DNA of 64,000 nucleotides from Alphaproteobacteria bacterium MedPE-SWcel (GTDB lineage: Bacteria; Pseudomonadota; Alphaproteobacteria; Rhodobacterales; Rhodobacteraceae): the NCBI GenBank assembly GCA_001874255.1, contig MPDC01000012.1:1-64000 (forward strand). Reading direction: 5' to 3'. Made by a program: the position numbers and the translations under genes. Position 1 is the first letter of the stretch. Each line of letters begins with the position of its first letter. The notes beneath the pieces are model-generated. The model saw only the letters and a program-made list of their open reading frames with translations, was not told where the DNA came from and ran no database searches. This document shows positions 9,369-18,703 of this stretch, piece after piece.

Positions 9369-9396
9369 CTTGCCCCGGCAGCTGTGCTCCTGTAGA
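9369..9396 (+). promoter_or_regulatory. Possible promoter for the rpmC block
   Basis: CTTGCC (9369-9374) and TGTAGA (9391-9396) are 16 bp apart, and the -10 context resembles that of the S10 promoter. A promoter is needed here because the block begins after an unrelated island. The rest of the 272-bp gap shows G-rich imperfect repeats just after the hydrolase stop and nothing else clear. Confidence 0.35.
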
Positions 9397-9546
9397 GGGA
9401 CGCATCGCTTCACGTACTTCGCGAGTCGAAGGGCGTCAGGCGATTCTTTTTTGCCCCTCAGGGCGAAGATATCGACATAACCCACCAGACCCAAAGGTGA
9501 CCCGTCAAAAGGGGCCTTCTGGTGCCAAGGAAAGGAACGCTAGGCG

Positions 9547-9747
9547 ATGAACGCCAAGGATCTGCGCGAAAAAACCGTGGACGAACTCCGCGATGCACTC
9601 GCAAACCTCAAAAAAGAGAGCTTCAACCTGCGCTTTCAACAAGCGACCGGTCAGATGGAAAACACTGCAGGCATCAAGGCGGCGCGCCGCAATGCTGCCC
9701 GTGTGAAAACCATTCTGAACGAAAAAGCCGCAGCAGCGGCTGAATAA
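9547..9747 (+). CDS. rpmC: 50S ribosomal protein L29
   Basis: 66 aa, typical length. L29 lies at the tunnel exit beside L23. The sequence [18 protein letters not shown] followed by [20 protein letters not shown] and [14 protein letters not shown] is classical. A purine-rich site AAGGAAAGG (9528-9536) precedes the ATG. It starts the third block of ribosomal genes; rpsQ begins 12 bp after its stop. Confidence 0.97.
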   Translation: MNAKDLREKTVDELRDALANLKKESFNLRFQQATGQMENTAGIKAARRNAARVKTILNEKAAAAAE

Positions 9748-9759
9748 GGAGCTCCTCGA

Positions 9760-9990
9760 ATGCCCAAACGTATCCTGTCTGGCGTCGTAACCTCCGACGC
9801 AAATGCTCAGACCGTAACTGTGTCCGTGGAGCGCCGCTTCACACACCCGGTTCTGAAGAAAACCATCCGTAAGTCCAAAAAGTACCGGGCTCACGATGAA
9901 CAGAACGCTTTCAAGGTCGGCGATGCCGTTCGCATCATCGAATGCGCGCCGAAATCGAAAACGAAACGCTGGGAAGTTCTGGAAGCCTAA
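9760..9990 (+). CDS. rpsQ: 30S ribosomal protein S17
   Basis: 76 aa. S17 is a primary 16S rRNA binder with an OB fold. [19 protein letters not shown] and the core [20 protein letters not shown] with [11 protein letters not shown] identify it. AAGGAG lies just upstream. A 103-bp gap with a hairpin separates it from rplN. Confidence 0.97.
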   Translation: MPKRILSGVVTSDANAQTVTVSVERRFTHPVLKKTIRKSKKYRAHDEQNAFKVGDAVRIIECAPKSKTKRWEVLEA

Positions 9991-9991
9991 G

Positions 9992-10010
9992 AGTCTCGTA
10001 CCCCGAGACT
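9992..10010 (+). other. Hairpin between rpsQ and rplN
   Basis: A perfect 7-bp stem (9992-9998 with 10004-10010, loop TACCC) begins right after the rpsQ stop and has no T tract. It is more likely an mRNA stability or processing element than a terminator. Confidence 0.4.
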
Positions 10011-10093
10011 TCTGGCGACTTGACTTCACAGTTTAGTCGAAACCCTGGGGGAGTACGCCACGCATCGGCGCCCCAAAGGTCGGGAGAAACCAC

Positions 10094-10462
10094 ATGATCC
10101 AGATGCAAACCAATCTGGATGTCGCTGACAACTCCGGCGCTCGCCGAGTTCAGTGCATCAAGGTTCTGGGTGGCTCCAAGCGTAAGTACGCATCCGTAGG
10201 CGACATCATTGTCGTCTCGGTTAAGGAAGCCATTCCACGCGGTCGCGTTAAAAAAGGGGACGTCCGTAAGGCCGTCGTCGTACGCACCGCCAAAGAAGTC
10301 CGTCGTGAAGACGGCACTGCTATCCGTTTTGATCGCAACGCGGCTGTTATTCTGAACAACAGCGGCGAGCCGGTCGGCACGCGTATCTTCGGCCCGGTTG
10401 TTCGCGAACTTCGCGCGAAGAACTTCATGAAGATCATCTCGCTTGCTCCGGAGGTGCTGTAA
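10094..10462 (+). CDS. rplN: 50S ribosomal protein L14
   Basis: 122 aa, the normal length. L14 sits at the intersubunit bridge B8. [20 protein letters not shown] and [12 protein letters not shown] are family signatures. GGGAGAAA precedes the start. rplX follows after 2 bp. In enterobacteria the mRNA just downstream, at rplE, binds regulator S8; nothing comparable was traced here. Confidence 0.98.
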   Translation: MIQMQTNLDVADNSGARRVQCIKVLGGSKRKYASVGDIIVVSVKEAIPRGRVKKGDVRKAVVVRTAKEVRREDGTAIRFDRNAAVILNNSGEPVGTRIFGPVVRELRAKNFMKIISLAPEVL

Positions 10463-10464
10463 CC

Positions 10465-10770
10465 ATGGCTGCTAAACTCCGCAAAGGCGACAAGGTCGTC
10501 GTGCTGGCTGGCAAGGACAAGGGCCAGGAGGGGACCATCTCTTCTGTTGACCCGAAGGCTGGCAAAGCAGTTGTTGACGGTGTGAACATGGCGATCCGCC
10601 ACACCCGTCAGACCCAAACGTCCCAGGGCGGCCGCCTGCCCAAGGCACAGCCGATCGACCTGTCGAACCTGGCTCTGCTGGACGCAAACGGCAAAGCAAC
10701 CCGCGTCGGTTTCCGTGAGGAAGACGGCAAGAAAGTTCGTTTCGCCAAAACCACCGGGGAGACTGTCTGA
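10465..10770 (+). CDS. rplX: 50S ribosomal protein L24
   Basis: 101 aa. L24 initiates 50S assembly. The KOW motif is visible as [19 protein letters not shown] near the N-terminus, followed by [13 protein letters not shown]. Its stop overlaps the rplE start by one base. Confidence 0.97.
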   Translation: MAAKLRKGDKVVVLAGKDKGQEGTISSVDPKAGKAVVDGVNMAIRHTRQTQTSQGGRLPKAQPIDLSNLALLDANGKATRVGFREEDGKKVRFAKTTGETV

Positions 10771-11333
10771 TGCTTGACGATGCAACCTACACCCCGCGCC
10801 TGAAGGCCGCTTACAAGGACAGCATTCGCGCGTCCCTGAAAGAGGAATTCGGCTACACCAACGAGATGATGATCCCCAAGCTGGAGAAAATCGTTCTCAA
10901 CATCGGTTGTGGTCGTGCTGCCGTCAAGGACAGCAAAAAGGCGAAATCGGCTCAGGAAGACCTGACCAAGATCGCGGGCCAGAAAGCACTCACCACCATT
11001 GCGAAGAACTCGATCGCTGGCTTCCGCGTTCGTGAAGGCATGCCGATGGGTGCAAAGGTGACCCTGCGTGGCGACCGGATGTACGAATTCCTCGACCGCC
11101 TGATCACCATTGCGATGCCCCGGATCCGCGACTTCCGCGGCGTTCCCGGCACCTCTTTTGACGGTCGTGGCAACTACGCCATGGGCTTGAAAGAGCACAT
11201 CGTGTTCCCGGAAATCGATTTTGATAAAATCGATGAATCCTGGGGCATGGACATCGTAATTGCCACCAACGCTAAAACCGACGCTGAAGCGAAGGCACTG
11301 TTGAAAGCTTTCAACATGCCCTTCAACAGCTGA
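10770..11333 (+). CDS. rplE: 50S ribosomal protein L5
   Basis: 187 aa. L5 binds 5S rRNA and contacts P-site tRNA. Diagnostic segments are [34 protein letters not shown] and [21 protein letters not shown]. It is coupled to rplX by a one-base overlap and precedes rpsN by 19 bp. Confidence 0.98.
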   Translation: MLDDATYTPRLKAAYKDSIRASLKEEFGYTNEMMIPKLEKIVLNIGCGRAAVKDSKKAKSAQEDLTKIAGQKALTTIAKNSIAGFRVREGMPMGAKVTLRGDRMYEFLDRLITIAMPRIRDFRGVPGTSFDGRGNYAMGLKEHIVFPEIDFDKIDESWGMDIVIATNAKTDAEAKALLKAFNMPFNS

Positions 11334-11352
11334 GCGCGGGAAGGAAGAGACC

Positions 11353-11658
11353 ATGGCTAAAAAAGCAATGATCGAACGCGAGAAGAAGCGCGAGCGCCTG
11401 GTGGCAAAATACGCCGCAAAGCGTGCCGAGCTCAAAGAGATCGCGAATGACGAAACCCTGCCGATGGAAGAGCGTTTCAAAGCGCGCCTGAAATTGGCGA
11501 AATTGCCGCGGAATTCCTCGGCTACTCGTCTGCACAACCGTTGTCAGCTGACTGGCCGCCCCCACGCTTACTACCGTAAGCTGAAGGTCAGCCGGATCGC
11601 GCTGCGGGAACTGGGCTCGAATGGCCAGATCCCCGGTATGGTGAAGTCGAGCTGGTAA
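11353..11658 (+). CDS. rpsN: 30S ribosomal protein S14 (zinc-free type)
   Basis: 101 aa, the long form of S14 without the CxxC zinc ligands of the short form. [35 protein letters not shown] and the C-terminal [11 protein letters not shown] are characteristic. S14 is a late-binding 30S head protein. Confidence 0.98.
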   Translation: MAKKAMIEREKKRERLVAKYAAKRAELKEIANDETLPMEERFKARLKLAKLPRNSSATRLHNRCQLTGRPHAYYRKLKVSRIALRELGSNGQIPGMVKSSW

Positions 11659-11671
11659 GGGAGAGACAGAT

Positions 11672-12064
11672 ATGAACGATCCTATCGGCGATATGCTCAC
11701 CCGTATCCGTAACTCTCAACTGCGTGGCAAATCCACAGTCTTCAGCCCGGCTTCCAAGCTGCGGGCCTGGGTTCTGGATGTGCTGCAGGACGAGGGCTAC
11801 ATTCGCGGCTATGAGAAACTGACTGACGAACGCGGCCATCCGGCGCTGGAAATCAGCCTGAAATATTACGAAGGCGAACCTGTCATTCGCGAAGTGAAGC
11901 GGGTTTCCAAACCCGGTCGTCGCGTTTACATGGGCGTCAATGACATCCCGTCGGTCCGTCAGGGCCTGGGTGTGTCGATTGTCTCCACCCCCAAAGGTGT
12001 GATGTCGGACGCAAACGCACGCGCAGCCAACGTCGGCGGCGAAGTGCTCTGCACCGTCTTCTAA
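11672..12064 (+). CDS. rpsH: 30S ribosomal protein S8
   Basis: 130 aa. S8 is a primary 16S rRNA binder and, in enterobacteria, the translational repressor of the spc operon. [16 protein letters not shown] at the start and [18 protein letters not shown] near the C-terminus are diagnostic. GGGAGA lies upstream of the ATG. Confidence 0.98.
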   Translation: MNDPIGDMLTRIRNSQLRGKSTVFSPASKLRAWVLDVLQDEGYIRGYEKLTDERGHPALEISLKYYEGEPVIREVKRVSKPGRRVYMGVNDIPSVRQGLGVSIVSTPKGVMSDANARAANVGGEVLCTVF

Positions 12065-12079
12065 GGAGGCTTTTGCACA

Positions 12080-12613
12080 ATGTCCCGTATTGGTAAAAAA
12101 CCGGTCGACCTGCCCAGCGGTGTTACCGCGAGCGTGTCCGGCCAAACCATCGAAGTGAAGGGCCCGAAAGGCGCCCAGACCTTCACCGCAACCGACGACG
12201 TGACCCTCACCGTTGAGGACAACCTGATCAAAGTTGAGCCGCGCGGCAAATCCAAGCGCGCGCGCCAGCAGTGGGGCATGTCCCGCACCATGGTTGCCAA
12301 TCTGGTGCAAGGCGTGACCCAGGGTTTCAAGAAAGAGCTTGAAATCCAGGGTGTTGGTTACCGGGCTCAGATGCAGGGCAACACCCTGAAGCTGAACCTC
12401 GGCTACTCGCATGACGTCGATTACGTTGCTCCGGAGGGTGTTACCATCACCGCGCCGAAGCAGACTGAAATCGTTGTGGAAGGTGCAGACGCGCAGGCGG
12501 TAGGCGAAGTGGCGGCGAAAATCCGCGACTGGCGTCGTCCCGAGCCCTACAAAGGCAAAGGCATCCGCTACAAGGGCGAATTCATCTTCCGCAAGGAAGG
12601 CAAGAAGAAGTAA
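12080..12613 (+). CDS. rplF: 50S ribosomal protein L6
   Basis: 177 aa, two tandem L6 folds as usual. [15 protein letters not shown], the [12 protein letters not shown] segment and the C-terminal [14 protein letters not shown] signature are clear. L6 lies near the sarcin-ricin loop and the factor-binding site. AAGGAGG follows the rpsH stop. Confidence 0.98.
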   Translation: MSRIGKKPVDLPSGVTASVSGQTIEVKGPKGAQTFTATDDVTLTVEDNLIKVEPRGKSKRARQQWGMSRTMVANLVQGVTQGFKKELEIQGVGYRAQMQGNTLKLNLGYSHDVDYVAPEGVTITAPKQTEIVVEGADAQAVGEVAAKIRDWRRPEPYKGKGIRYKGEFIFRKEGKKK

Positions 12614-12624
12614 GGACGACAACA

Positions 12625-12984
12625 ATGGCAAGCAGCAAACGTACCCTGTTTCTGAAGCGCCGCCTGCGCGTCCGGAACAAACTTCGCAAGGTGAACGCAG
12701 GCCGTCTGCGTCTCTCCGTGCACCGCTCGAACAAGAATATTTCTGTTCAGGTGATCGACGACGTCAACGGTGTGACACTGGCCGCGGCCTCGACCTTGGA
12801 AAAAGATCTGGGCTTCTTCGGCAAGAACAACATCGAAGCGGCAACCAAAGTCGGTTCCGTGATCGCCGAGCGCGCGAAAGCGGCCGGCGTGACCGAAGCC
12901 TACTTCGATCGCGGTGGCTTCCTGTACCACGGCAAAGTGAAGGCTCTGGCCGACGCTGCGCGTGAAGGCGGTCTGAAAATCTGA
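12625..12984 (+). CDS. rplR: 50S ribosomal protein L18
   Basis: 119 aa. L18 binds 5S rRNA with L5. [15 protein letters not shown]-like sequence (seen here as [18 protein letters not shown]), [13 protein letters not shown] and [20 protein letters not shown] identify it. It is followed by a hairpin and a 164-bp gap before rpsE, whereas these genes are usually adjacent. Confidence 0.98.
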   Translation: MASSKRTLFLKRRLRVRNKLRKVNAGRLRLSVHRSNKNISVQVIDDVNGVTLAAASTLEKDLGFFGKNNIEAATKVGSVIAERAKAAGVTEAYFDRGGFLYHGKVKALADAAREGGLKI

Positions 12985-12989
12985 TGTTT

Positions 12990-13019
12990 CGGACGCCCTG
13001 GATCCCGGGGCGTCCGTTT
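12990..13019 (+). promoter_or_regulatory. Hairpin between rplR and rpsE
   Basis: A 9-bp perfect stem (12990-12998 with 13008-13016) followed by only three T residues. A second small GC-rich hairpin follows near 13034-13048. It may be a leaky terminator, a processing site, or an S5-block leader element. Confidence 0.5.
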
Positions 13020-13148
13020 CAAGTTGAGAGAGGGCGCCCCTGAGGGCGGCCCCGATGATCCGGGAGAGCGGGCTTTATCGTCTCTCACCAGGATTGGAGA
13101 AAGGGCGAGGCGGCCAATCCGTTTCGCCACCTGTAAAAGGAATGCCTC

Positions 13149-13727
13149 ATGGCAGAACGTGATAACCGTCGTGGCAACCGCCGCGATCGTGAAGAAACGC
13201 CGGAATTTGCAGATCGTCTGGTCGCAATCAACCGCGTCTCCAAAACCGTAAAAGGTGGTAAGCGCTTTGGCTTCGCCGCACTTGTTGTGGTTGGTGACCA
13301 AAAAGGCCGCGTCGGCTTTGGCAAAGGTAAAGCCAAGGAAGTCCCCGAGGCGATCCGCAAGGCGACCGAGCAAGCCAAACGTCAGATGATCCGCGTCGCG
13401 CTGAAAGAAGGCCGCACGCTGCATCACGACATGTATGGCCGTCACGGTGCAGGCAAGGTCGTCATGCGTACGGCTCCGGAAGGGACCGGGATCATCGCCG
13501 GTGGTCCGATGCGTGCCGTGTTCGAGATGCTCGGCATCAAGGACGTGGTGTCCAAGTCCGTTGGCTCGCAGAACCCCTACAACATGATCCGCGCCACCAT
13601 CGACGGTCTCAAGAAAGAGCAGAGCCCCCGCGCTGTTGCTCAGCGTCGTGGTAAGAAAGTTGCGGACATCCTGCCGAAGCGGGACGAGGCTCCGGCCGCG
13701 TCCAGCCAAGTCGCAGAAGAAGCGTAA
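13149..13727 (+). CDS. rpsE: 30S ribosomal protein S5
   Basis: 192 aa, slightly longer than the E. coli protein because of an N-terminal basic stretch and an Ala-rich tail. S5 takes part in decoding fidelity and mRNA entry. [22 protein letters not shown]-like segment (core [19 protein letters not shown]), [16 protein letters not shown] and [16 protein letters not shown] are diagnostic. rpmD follows 12 bp later. Confidence 0.97.
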   Translation: MAERDNRRGNRRDREETPEFADRLVAINRVSKTVKGGKRFGFAALVVVGDQKGRVGFGKGKAKEVPEAIRKATEQAKRQMIRVALKEGRTLHHDMYGRHGAGKVVMRTAPEGTGIIAGGPMRAVFEMLGIKDVVSKSVGSQNPYNMIRATIDGLKKEQSPRAVAQRRGKKVADILPKRDEAPAASSQVAEEA

Positions 13728-13739
13728 GGAGATCGGTCC

Positions 13740-13928
13740 ATGGCTAAAACAATCGTCGTGAAACAGATCGGTTCGCCGATCCGTCGCCCCGCCGAACAAC
13801 GCGCGACCCTGATCGGGTTGGGCCTGAACAAGATGCACAAAACCCGTGAGCTGGAAGATACCCCTTCCGTTCGTGGTATGGTCAACAAGATCTCGCATCT
13901 GGTCGAAATCATCGAAGAGCGCGACTAA
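13740..13928 (+). CDS. rpmD: 50S ribosomal protein L30
   Basis: 62 aa. [20 protein letters not shown] and the segment [20 protein letters not shown] are typical of L30. A good terminator follows 29 bp after the stop, so the spc operon breaks here rather than continuing into rplO. Confidence 0.97.
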   Translation: MAKTIVVKQIGSPIRRPAEQRATLIGLGLNKMHKTRELEDTPSVRGMVNKISHLVEIIEERD

Positions 13929-13957
13929 GCTCTTTCGGTGCACAGACCGATAGATTG

Positions 13958-13990
13958 AAACGCCCCTGCAGAAATGCGGGGGCGTTTTTC
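13958..13990 (+). terminator. Intrinsic terminator after rpmD
   Basis: A 9-bp perfect stem (13958-13966 with 13979-13987), extendable by three more pairs, leads into TTTTTC. A weaker hairpin with a T tract follows at 14036-14061. Confidence 0.88.
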
Positions 13991-14263
13991 GTTCTCTGGT
14001 GCAAAGAGGGCCGGGTTTTGCCGAGGGCGCGCGCGAAACGTTCTTGCGCAGACGTTTTTTTGGGCACGCACGCGGCTCCGCGTCCCTTTGATGAAGATCG
14101 CGTTAATTTTTCCGATGTTTTCTATGCTGCAGGTGCATATCGGGTCTAACGAACTGTCAGTTGTTAGCGCCAACGACCTCCCCTATCTTCATCTCATAAA
14201 GTGAAACACACCAAAGATATAGAGCCGCGGAAACCCGTCCCGGCTAGAGAAAGGACCTGCCAA

Positions 14264-14479
14264 ATGGCACATGCACTGAACACGAACTTCGCCTCTTCCT
14301 CCCTGGTGACGCGCCTGCGCACAATGGCTGACACGGCCCGCAATTCCTGGGATCTCTACAAAGAATACAAACGCACCTTTAACGAGCTGGACATGCTCAC
14401 CGACCGGGACCTGGCTGACATCGGCATCCGCCGCTGCGATATCGCCGATCTTGCCCGGACACATGTCTACGGCGCATAA
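14264..14479 (+). CDS. DUF1127 family small protein
   Basis: 71 aa from the ATG at 14264, with AGAAAGGA eight bases upstream; a longer start at 14201 is not supported. The C-terminal half carries the DUF1127 pattern: hydrophobic/aromatic helix, then LDMLTDRDLADIGIRRCDI. Proteins of this family in alphaproteobacteria are small, Arg-rich, and have been tied to RNA turnover and nutrient or stress responses. It stands alone between two terminators, between rpmD and rplO, so it probably has its own promoter in the 14100-14250 stretch, where no clear -35/-10 pair was found. Confidence 0.85.
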   Translation: MAHALNTNFASSSLVTRLRTMADTARNSWDLYKEYKRTFNELDMLTDRDLADIGIRRCDIADLARTHVYGA

Positions 14480-14536
14480 AGACTGCACAATACCCGTACG
14501 GCTCTTCCTCCTCCCTCGGGGCCGTACGAGCAGAAG

Positions 14537-14568
14537 AAACGCTTCCGTTATAACGGAGGCGTTTTTTT
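14537..14568 (+). terminator. Intrinsic terminator after the DUF1127 gene
   Basis: A 12-bp stem with one G-U pair (14537-14548 with 14553-14564) ends in seven T residues. Upstream, an 8-bp inverted repeat CGTACGGC/GCCGTACG flanks a pyrimidine-rich loop (14497-14528), giving a second hairpin in the same 3' end. Confidence 0.9.
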
Positions 14569-14577
14569 GTACCCCCC

Positions 14578-14629
14578 GTTCCGTCCCGCTGTTCCGACCC
14601 TCTGTTCCGTCCCACCGTTCCGACCCACT
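14578..14629 (+). repeat. Four tandem 13-bp repeats (GTTCCG-type)
   Basis: Four consecutive units of exactly 13 bp, each GTTCCG(T/A)CCC plus three variable bases. They start nine bases after the DUF1127 terminator. No coding frame on either strand is convincing. Confidence 0.85.
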
Positions 14630-14669
14630 GTCGCGCGCGGTATTTGGGGACCCGGACCGAGGTCGCCCA

Positions 14670-14708
14670 GTCTTCTTGTCCAGTCTTCTTGTCCTGCTTT
14701 CTTGTGCT
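14670..14708 (+). repeat. Three tandem 13-bp repeats (TCTTCTTGTCC-type)
   Basis: Three consecutive 13-bp units: GTCTTCTTGTCCA, GTCTTCTTGTCCT and the diverged GCTTTCTTGTGCT. The period equals that of the unrelated array 40 bp upstream. Together with the promoter that follows, these account for most of the 426-bp gap before rplO. Confidence 0.8.
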
Positions 14709-14767
14709 GCGGCCATCGGCGGAAGGGGCAGGGGGAGAATGCCAAGACCGGATCCGCAGCAGGAGCC

Positions 14768-14796
14768 TTGATCCCCGGTCCCAATCCGTCTATACG
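14768..14796 (+). promoter_or_regulatory. Probable promoter of the rplO-secY-adk block
   Basis: TTGATC (14768-14773) and TATACG (14791-14796) are spaced by exactly 17 bp. The predicted start near 14803 leaves a leader of about 100 nt before rplO. A promoter is required here because two terminators lie upstream. Confidence 0.6.
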
Positions 14797-14905
14797 CGCT
14801 CGGTGGCCTCAGGGCTTCAGAATCAACGTCCGATACAAAATCAAAAAATGCCGTGTCTGACCCTCTTCGCTTCATGGGGTCACTTCCGGCTCTAGGAGAA
14901 GCGAA

Positions 14906-15379
14906 ATGAAACTTCACGAACTGCGTGACAATCCCGGCGCAACCCCGAAACGTACCCGTGTTGGCCGTGGCCCAGGCTCCGGCAAGGGTAAAATGGGTGG
15001 CCGTGGTATCAAAGGTCAGAAATCCCGTTCCGGCGTCGCGATCAAAGGCTACGAAGGCGGCCAGATGCCGCTCTACCAGCGTTTGCCAAAGCGCGGCTTC
15101 AACAAGCCGAACGCCAAGAAATATGCTGTGGTCAACCTCGGTCTGATCCAGAAGTTCATCGATGCGGGCAAGCTCGATGCCGCGACGATCACCGAAGACA
15201 CCCTGGTGGCCTCCGGTGTTGTCCGTCGCAAGCTTGACGGCGTCCGTGTTCTGGCAAAAGGTGAATTCACCGCAAAGGCGACGATTGCTGTTACCGGCGC
15301 GTCCAAGGCGGCTGTGGAAGCAGTTTCCAAGGCGGGTGGCGCTCTGACCGTGGCAACAACAGAAGCCGCAGCTGAGTAA
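14906..15379 (+). CDS. rplO: 50S ribosomal protein L15
   Basis: 157 aa. [20 protein letters not shown] and the glycine/lysine-rich stretch with [12 protein letters not shown] are characteristic of L15, a late 50S assembly protein. AGGAGAAG precedes the start. A terminator-like hairpin lies between this gene and secY. Confidence 0.98.
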   Translation: MKLHELRDNPGATPKRTRVGRGPGSGKGKMGGRGIKGQKSRSGVAIKGYEGGQMPLYQRLPKRGFNKPNAKKYAVVNLGLIQKFIDAGKLDAATITEDTLVASGVVRRKLDGVRVLAKGEFTAKATIAVTGASKAAVEAVSKAGGALTVATTEAAAE

Positions 15380-15430
15380 CGGCTTGTGAGCGGCGCCGAT
15401 GCCGCTTACATAAGTCATCAGTTTTCCCAT

Positions 15431-15470
15431 ACGCCGCCCGAGCCGGAAAACGGTTCCGGGCGGCGTTTTC
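15431..15470 (+). terminator. Terminator-like hairpin between rplO and secY
   Basis: A perfect 10-bp stem (15431-15440 with 15457-15466), extendable inside, followed by TTTTC. secY starts only 20 bp later and has no obvious promoter of its own, so this is probably a partial terminator that lowers secY expression relative to L15. Confidence 0.65.
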
Positions 15471-15489
15471 GCAAGAAGAGACCCATTTC

Positions 15490-16850
<1,361 letters not shown>

Positions 16851-16854
<4 letters not shown>

Positions 16855-17504
16855 CCAACATCATTCTTATGGGCCCGCCGGGTGCGGGCAAGGGGACGCA
16901 GGCGCGTCATCTGGTCGAAACCCGAAAGATGGTTCAGCTGAGTACGGGCGACATGCTTCGCGACGCTCAGGCCTCCGGGTCGGAAATGGGCAAGAAGGTC
17001 GCCGCGATCATGGCCGAAGGCAAACTGGTCACGGACCAGATTGTTATCGGACTGATCCGGGAAAAGCTGCAGGAAGGATCCGAAGGCGGATTTATTTTCG
17101 ATGGCTTCCCAAGGACTCTGGCTCAGGCGGACGCGTTGGAAACGCTCCTGAATGAGGTGGGGCAGAAACTCGATGCGGTGATCGAGATGCAGGTTGATGA
17201 CGAAGCGTTGGTCGCTCGTATTACCGGTCGCTCGACCTGCGCCGACTGTGGCGAAGTGTATCACGACGAGACCAAGCCATGGCCTGCGGATGGCAAGTGT
17301 TCCAATTGCGGCGGGACGACGGTCAAGCGTCGCCCTGACGACAACGAAGAAAGCCTCAAGACCCGCTTGATGGAATACTACAAGAAGACATCGCCGCTGA
17401 TCGGGTATTATTGGGCCAAGGGCAATCTTCAGCGGCTCGACGGGCTGGCATCAATCGATGAAGTCCGCGACTCCATCGCGTGGATTCTGGGTAAGGCACC
17501 CTGA
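16851..17504 (+). CDS. adk: Adenylate kinase with zinc-type LID
   Basis: 217 aa. It catalyses ATP + AMP = 2 ADP in the cytosol. The P-loop GPPGAGKGT is at 8-16, the AMP-binding [11 protein letters not shown] at 83-93, and the LID carries CADC (130-133) and CSNC (150-153), a Cys4 zinc site. Many Gram-negative adenylate kinases lack these cysteines, so this is a metal-stabilised LID variant. secY-adk coupling (4-bp overlap) is the common arrangement. A terminator-like hairpin follows. Confidence 0.97.
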
Positions 17505-17554
17505 CTTGATCGTGGGTGCGGATGGCCAGTTTCGTCAAACGTCTGCCGTGAAAG

Positions 17555-17587
17555 AGGCCGTCCATTTGGATGGCCTTTCTCCTTTTG
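17555..17587 (+). terminator. Probable terminator after adk
   Basis: A 9-bp stem with one G-U pair (17555-17563 with 17568-17576) is followed by TTCTCCTTTT. It lies 50 bp after adk and before the next promoter. Confidence 0.65.
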
Positions 17588-17630
17588 AGCAGGGCGCGGC
17601 CGCAGGAGCTTGTCTGCACGTGTTTACCCC

Positions 17631-17659
17631 TTGACTGCATCAGGCACAGACCGTATCCA
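17631..17659 (+). promoter_or_regulatory. Probable promoter of the alpha operon (rpsM)
   Basis: TTGACT (17631-17636) and TATCCA (17654-17659) with a 17-bp spacer. The predicted leader before rpsM is about 150 nt. The rest of the 311-bp adk-rpsM gap holds the adk terminator and no gene. Confidence 0.6.
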
Positions 17660-17815
17660 CCAACATCCCTGCTGGGAATCATTCCAGGCGGGCAATTTTT
17701 GTTGTCCCTCTGACTACCTCGATACATGTTCGACTGTTGTGCCACTGGCCGGTGGTCGAGCGTTGTGAAAAAAGGTTCTGGAGTTACGGAACCGCAACCA
17801 AAAGGAAAGTGACAC

Positions 17816-18184
17816 GTGGCACGTATTGCCGGCGTTAACATCCCGACTTCCAAACGGGTTCCAATCGCCCTCACCTATATCACGGGCATCGGCCCTTCCT
17901 CCGCCAAAGCAATCTGCGAGGCCGTGAACATCGACGTTACCCGTCGTGTCAACGAGCTGTCGGATGCCGAGGTTCTGGCCATCCGTGAGCACATCGATGC
18001 GACCTTCACCGTTGAAGGTGACCTGCGTCGTGAAGTGCAGATGAACATCAAGCGCCTGATGGACCTTGGCTGCTACCGTGGCCTGCGCCATCGTCGCAAC
18101 CTGCCGGTTCGCGGTCAGCGTACTCACACCAACGCTCGTACTCGCAAAGGCCCCGCAAAGGCCATTGCCGGTAAGAAGAAGTAA
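17816..18184 (+). CDS. rpsM: 30S ribosomal protein S13
   Basis: 122 aa from a GTG start, supported by AAAGGAAA at 17801-17808 and by the N-terminus [16 protein letters not shown]13 bridges the subunits and contacts P-site tRNA. The helix-two-turn-helix region [13 protein letters not shown] and the basic tail [20 protein letters not shown] are diagnostic. Confidence 0.98.
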   Translation: MARIAGVNIPTSKRVPIALTYITGIGPSSAKAICEAVNIDVTRRVNELSDAEVLAIREHIDATFTVEGDLRREVQMNIKRLMDLGCYRGLRHRRNLPVRGQRTHTNARTRKGPAKAIAGKKK

Positions 18185-18200
18185 GGGAGGGTTCTGACAG

Positions 18201-18590
18201 ATGGCACGTGATAAAACCCGCACGAAGAAAAAAGAGCGCAAGAACATCGCCTCTGGCGTTGCACATGTGAACTCTTCGTTCAACAACACGAAAATCCTGA
18301 TCTCTGACGTTCAGGGGAACGCGATTTCCTGGTCTTCCGCTGGCACCATGGGTTTCAAGGGCTCTCGTAAGTCCACGCCCTATGCTGCGCAGATGGCTGC
18401 AGAAGATGCAGGCCGCAAGGCACAGGAACACGGCGTCAAGACCATTGAGGTCGAAGTTCAGGGTCCGGGTTCCGGCCGTGAATCCGCGCTGCGCGCCTTG
18501 GCCGCCATCGGCTTCAACATCACCAACATCCGTGATGTGACCCCGATCGCGCACAACGGTTGCCGCCCGCCGAAGCGCCGCCGCGTCTAA
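18201..18590 (+). CDS. rpsK: 30S ribosomal protein S11
   Basis: 129 aa. S11 forms the platform near the E site. [16 protein letters not shown]-like sequence, [17 protein letters not shown] and the C-terminal [18 protein letters not shown] are classical. In gammaproteobacteria rpsD follows; here rpoA follows directly after a hairpin, as is normal in alphaproteobacteria. Confidence 0.98.
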   Translation: MARDKTRTKKKERKNIASGVAHVNSSFNNTKILISDVQGNAISWSSAGTMGFKGSRKSTPYAAQMAAEDAGRKAQEHGVKTIEVEVQGPGSGRESALRALAAIGFNITNIRDVTPIAHNGCRPPKRRRV

Positions 18591-18604
18591 GCGACATTAC
18601 CGCT

Positions 18605-18637
18605 CACTGAGGCCTTGCCGCGTGCAGGGCCTCAGTG
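18605..18637 (+). promoter_or_regulatory. Long perfect hairpin between rpsK and rpoA
   Basis: A perfect 10-bp stem (18605-18614 with 18628-18637) with a 13-nt loop and no T tract lies between rpsK and rpoA, where rpsD sits in gammaproteobacteria. It may tune rpoA expression by attenuation or mRNA processing. Confidence 0.5.
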
Positions 18638-18703
18638 CGTCATTTGAAACCTCGGGCGTCTGATCCTTTGGACATGGGGTTCAGACAGGAATGGAGGGAA
18701 CGC

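Noticed and set aside
14578-14708. CRISPR-like array
   Set aside because: Units are only 13 bp, directly tandem without spacers, and no cas genes are present.
14189-15430. 413-codon minus-strand frame over DUF1127 and rplO
   Set aside because: Antisense to two clear genes and two terminators; its repeats only mirror the 13-bp arrays.
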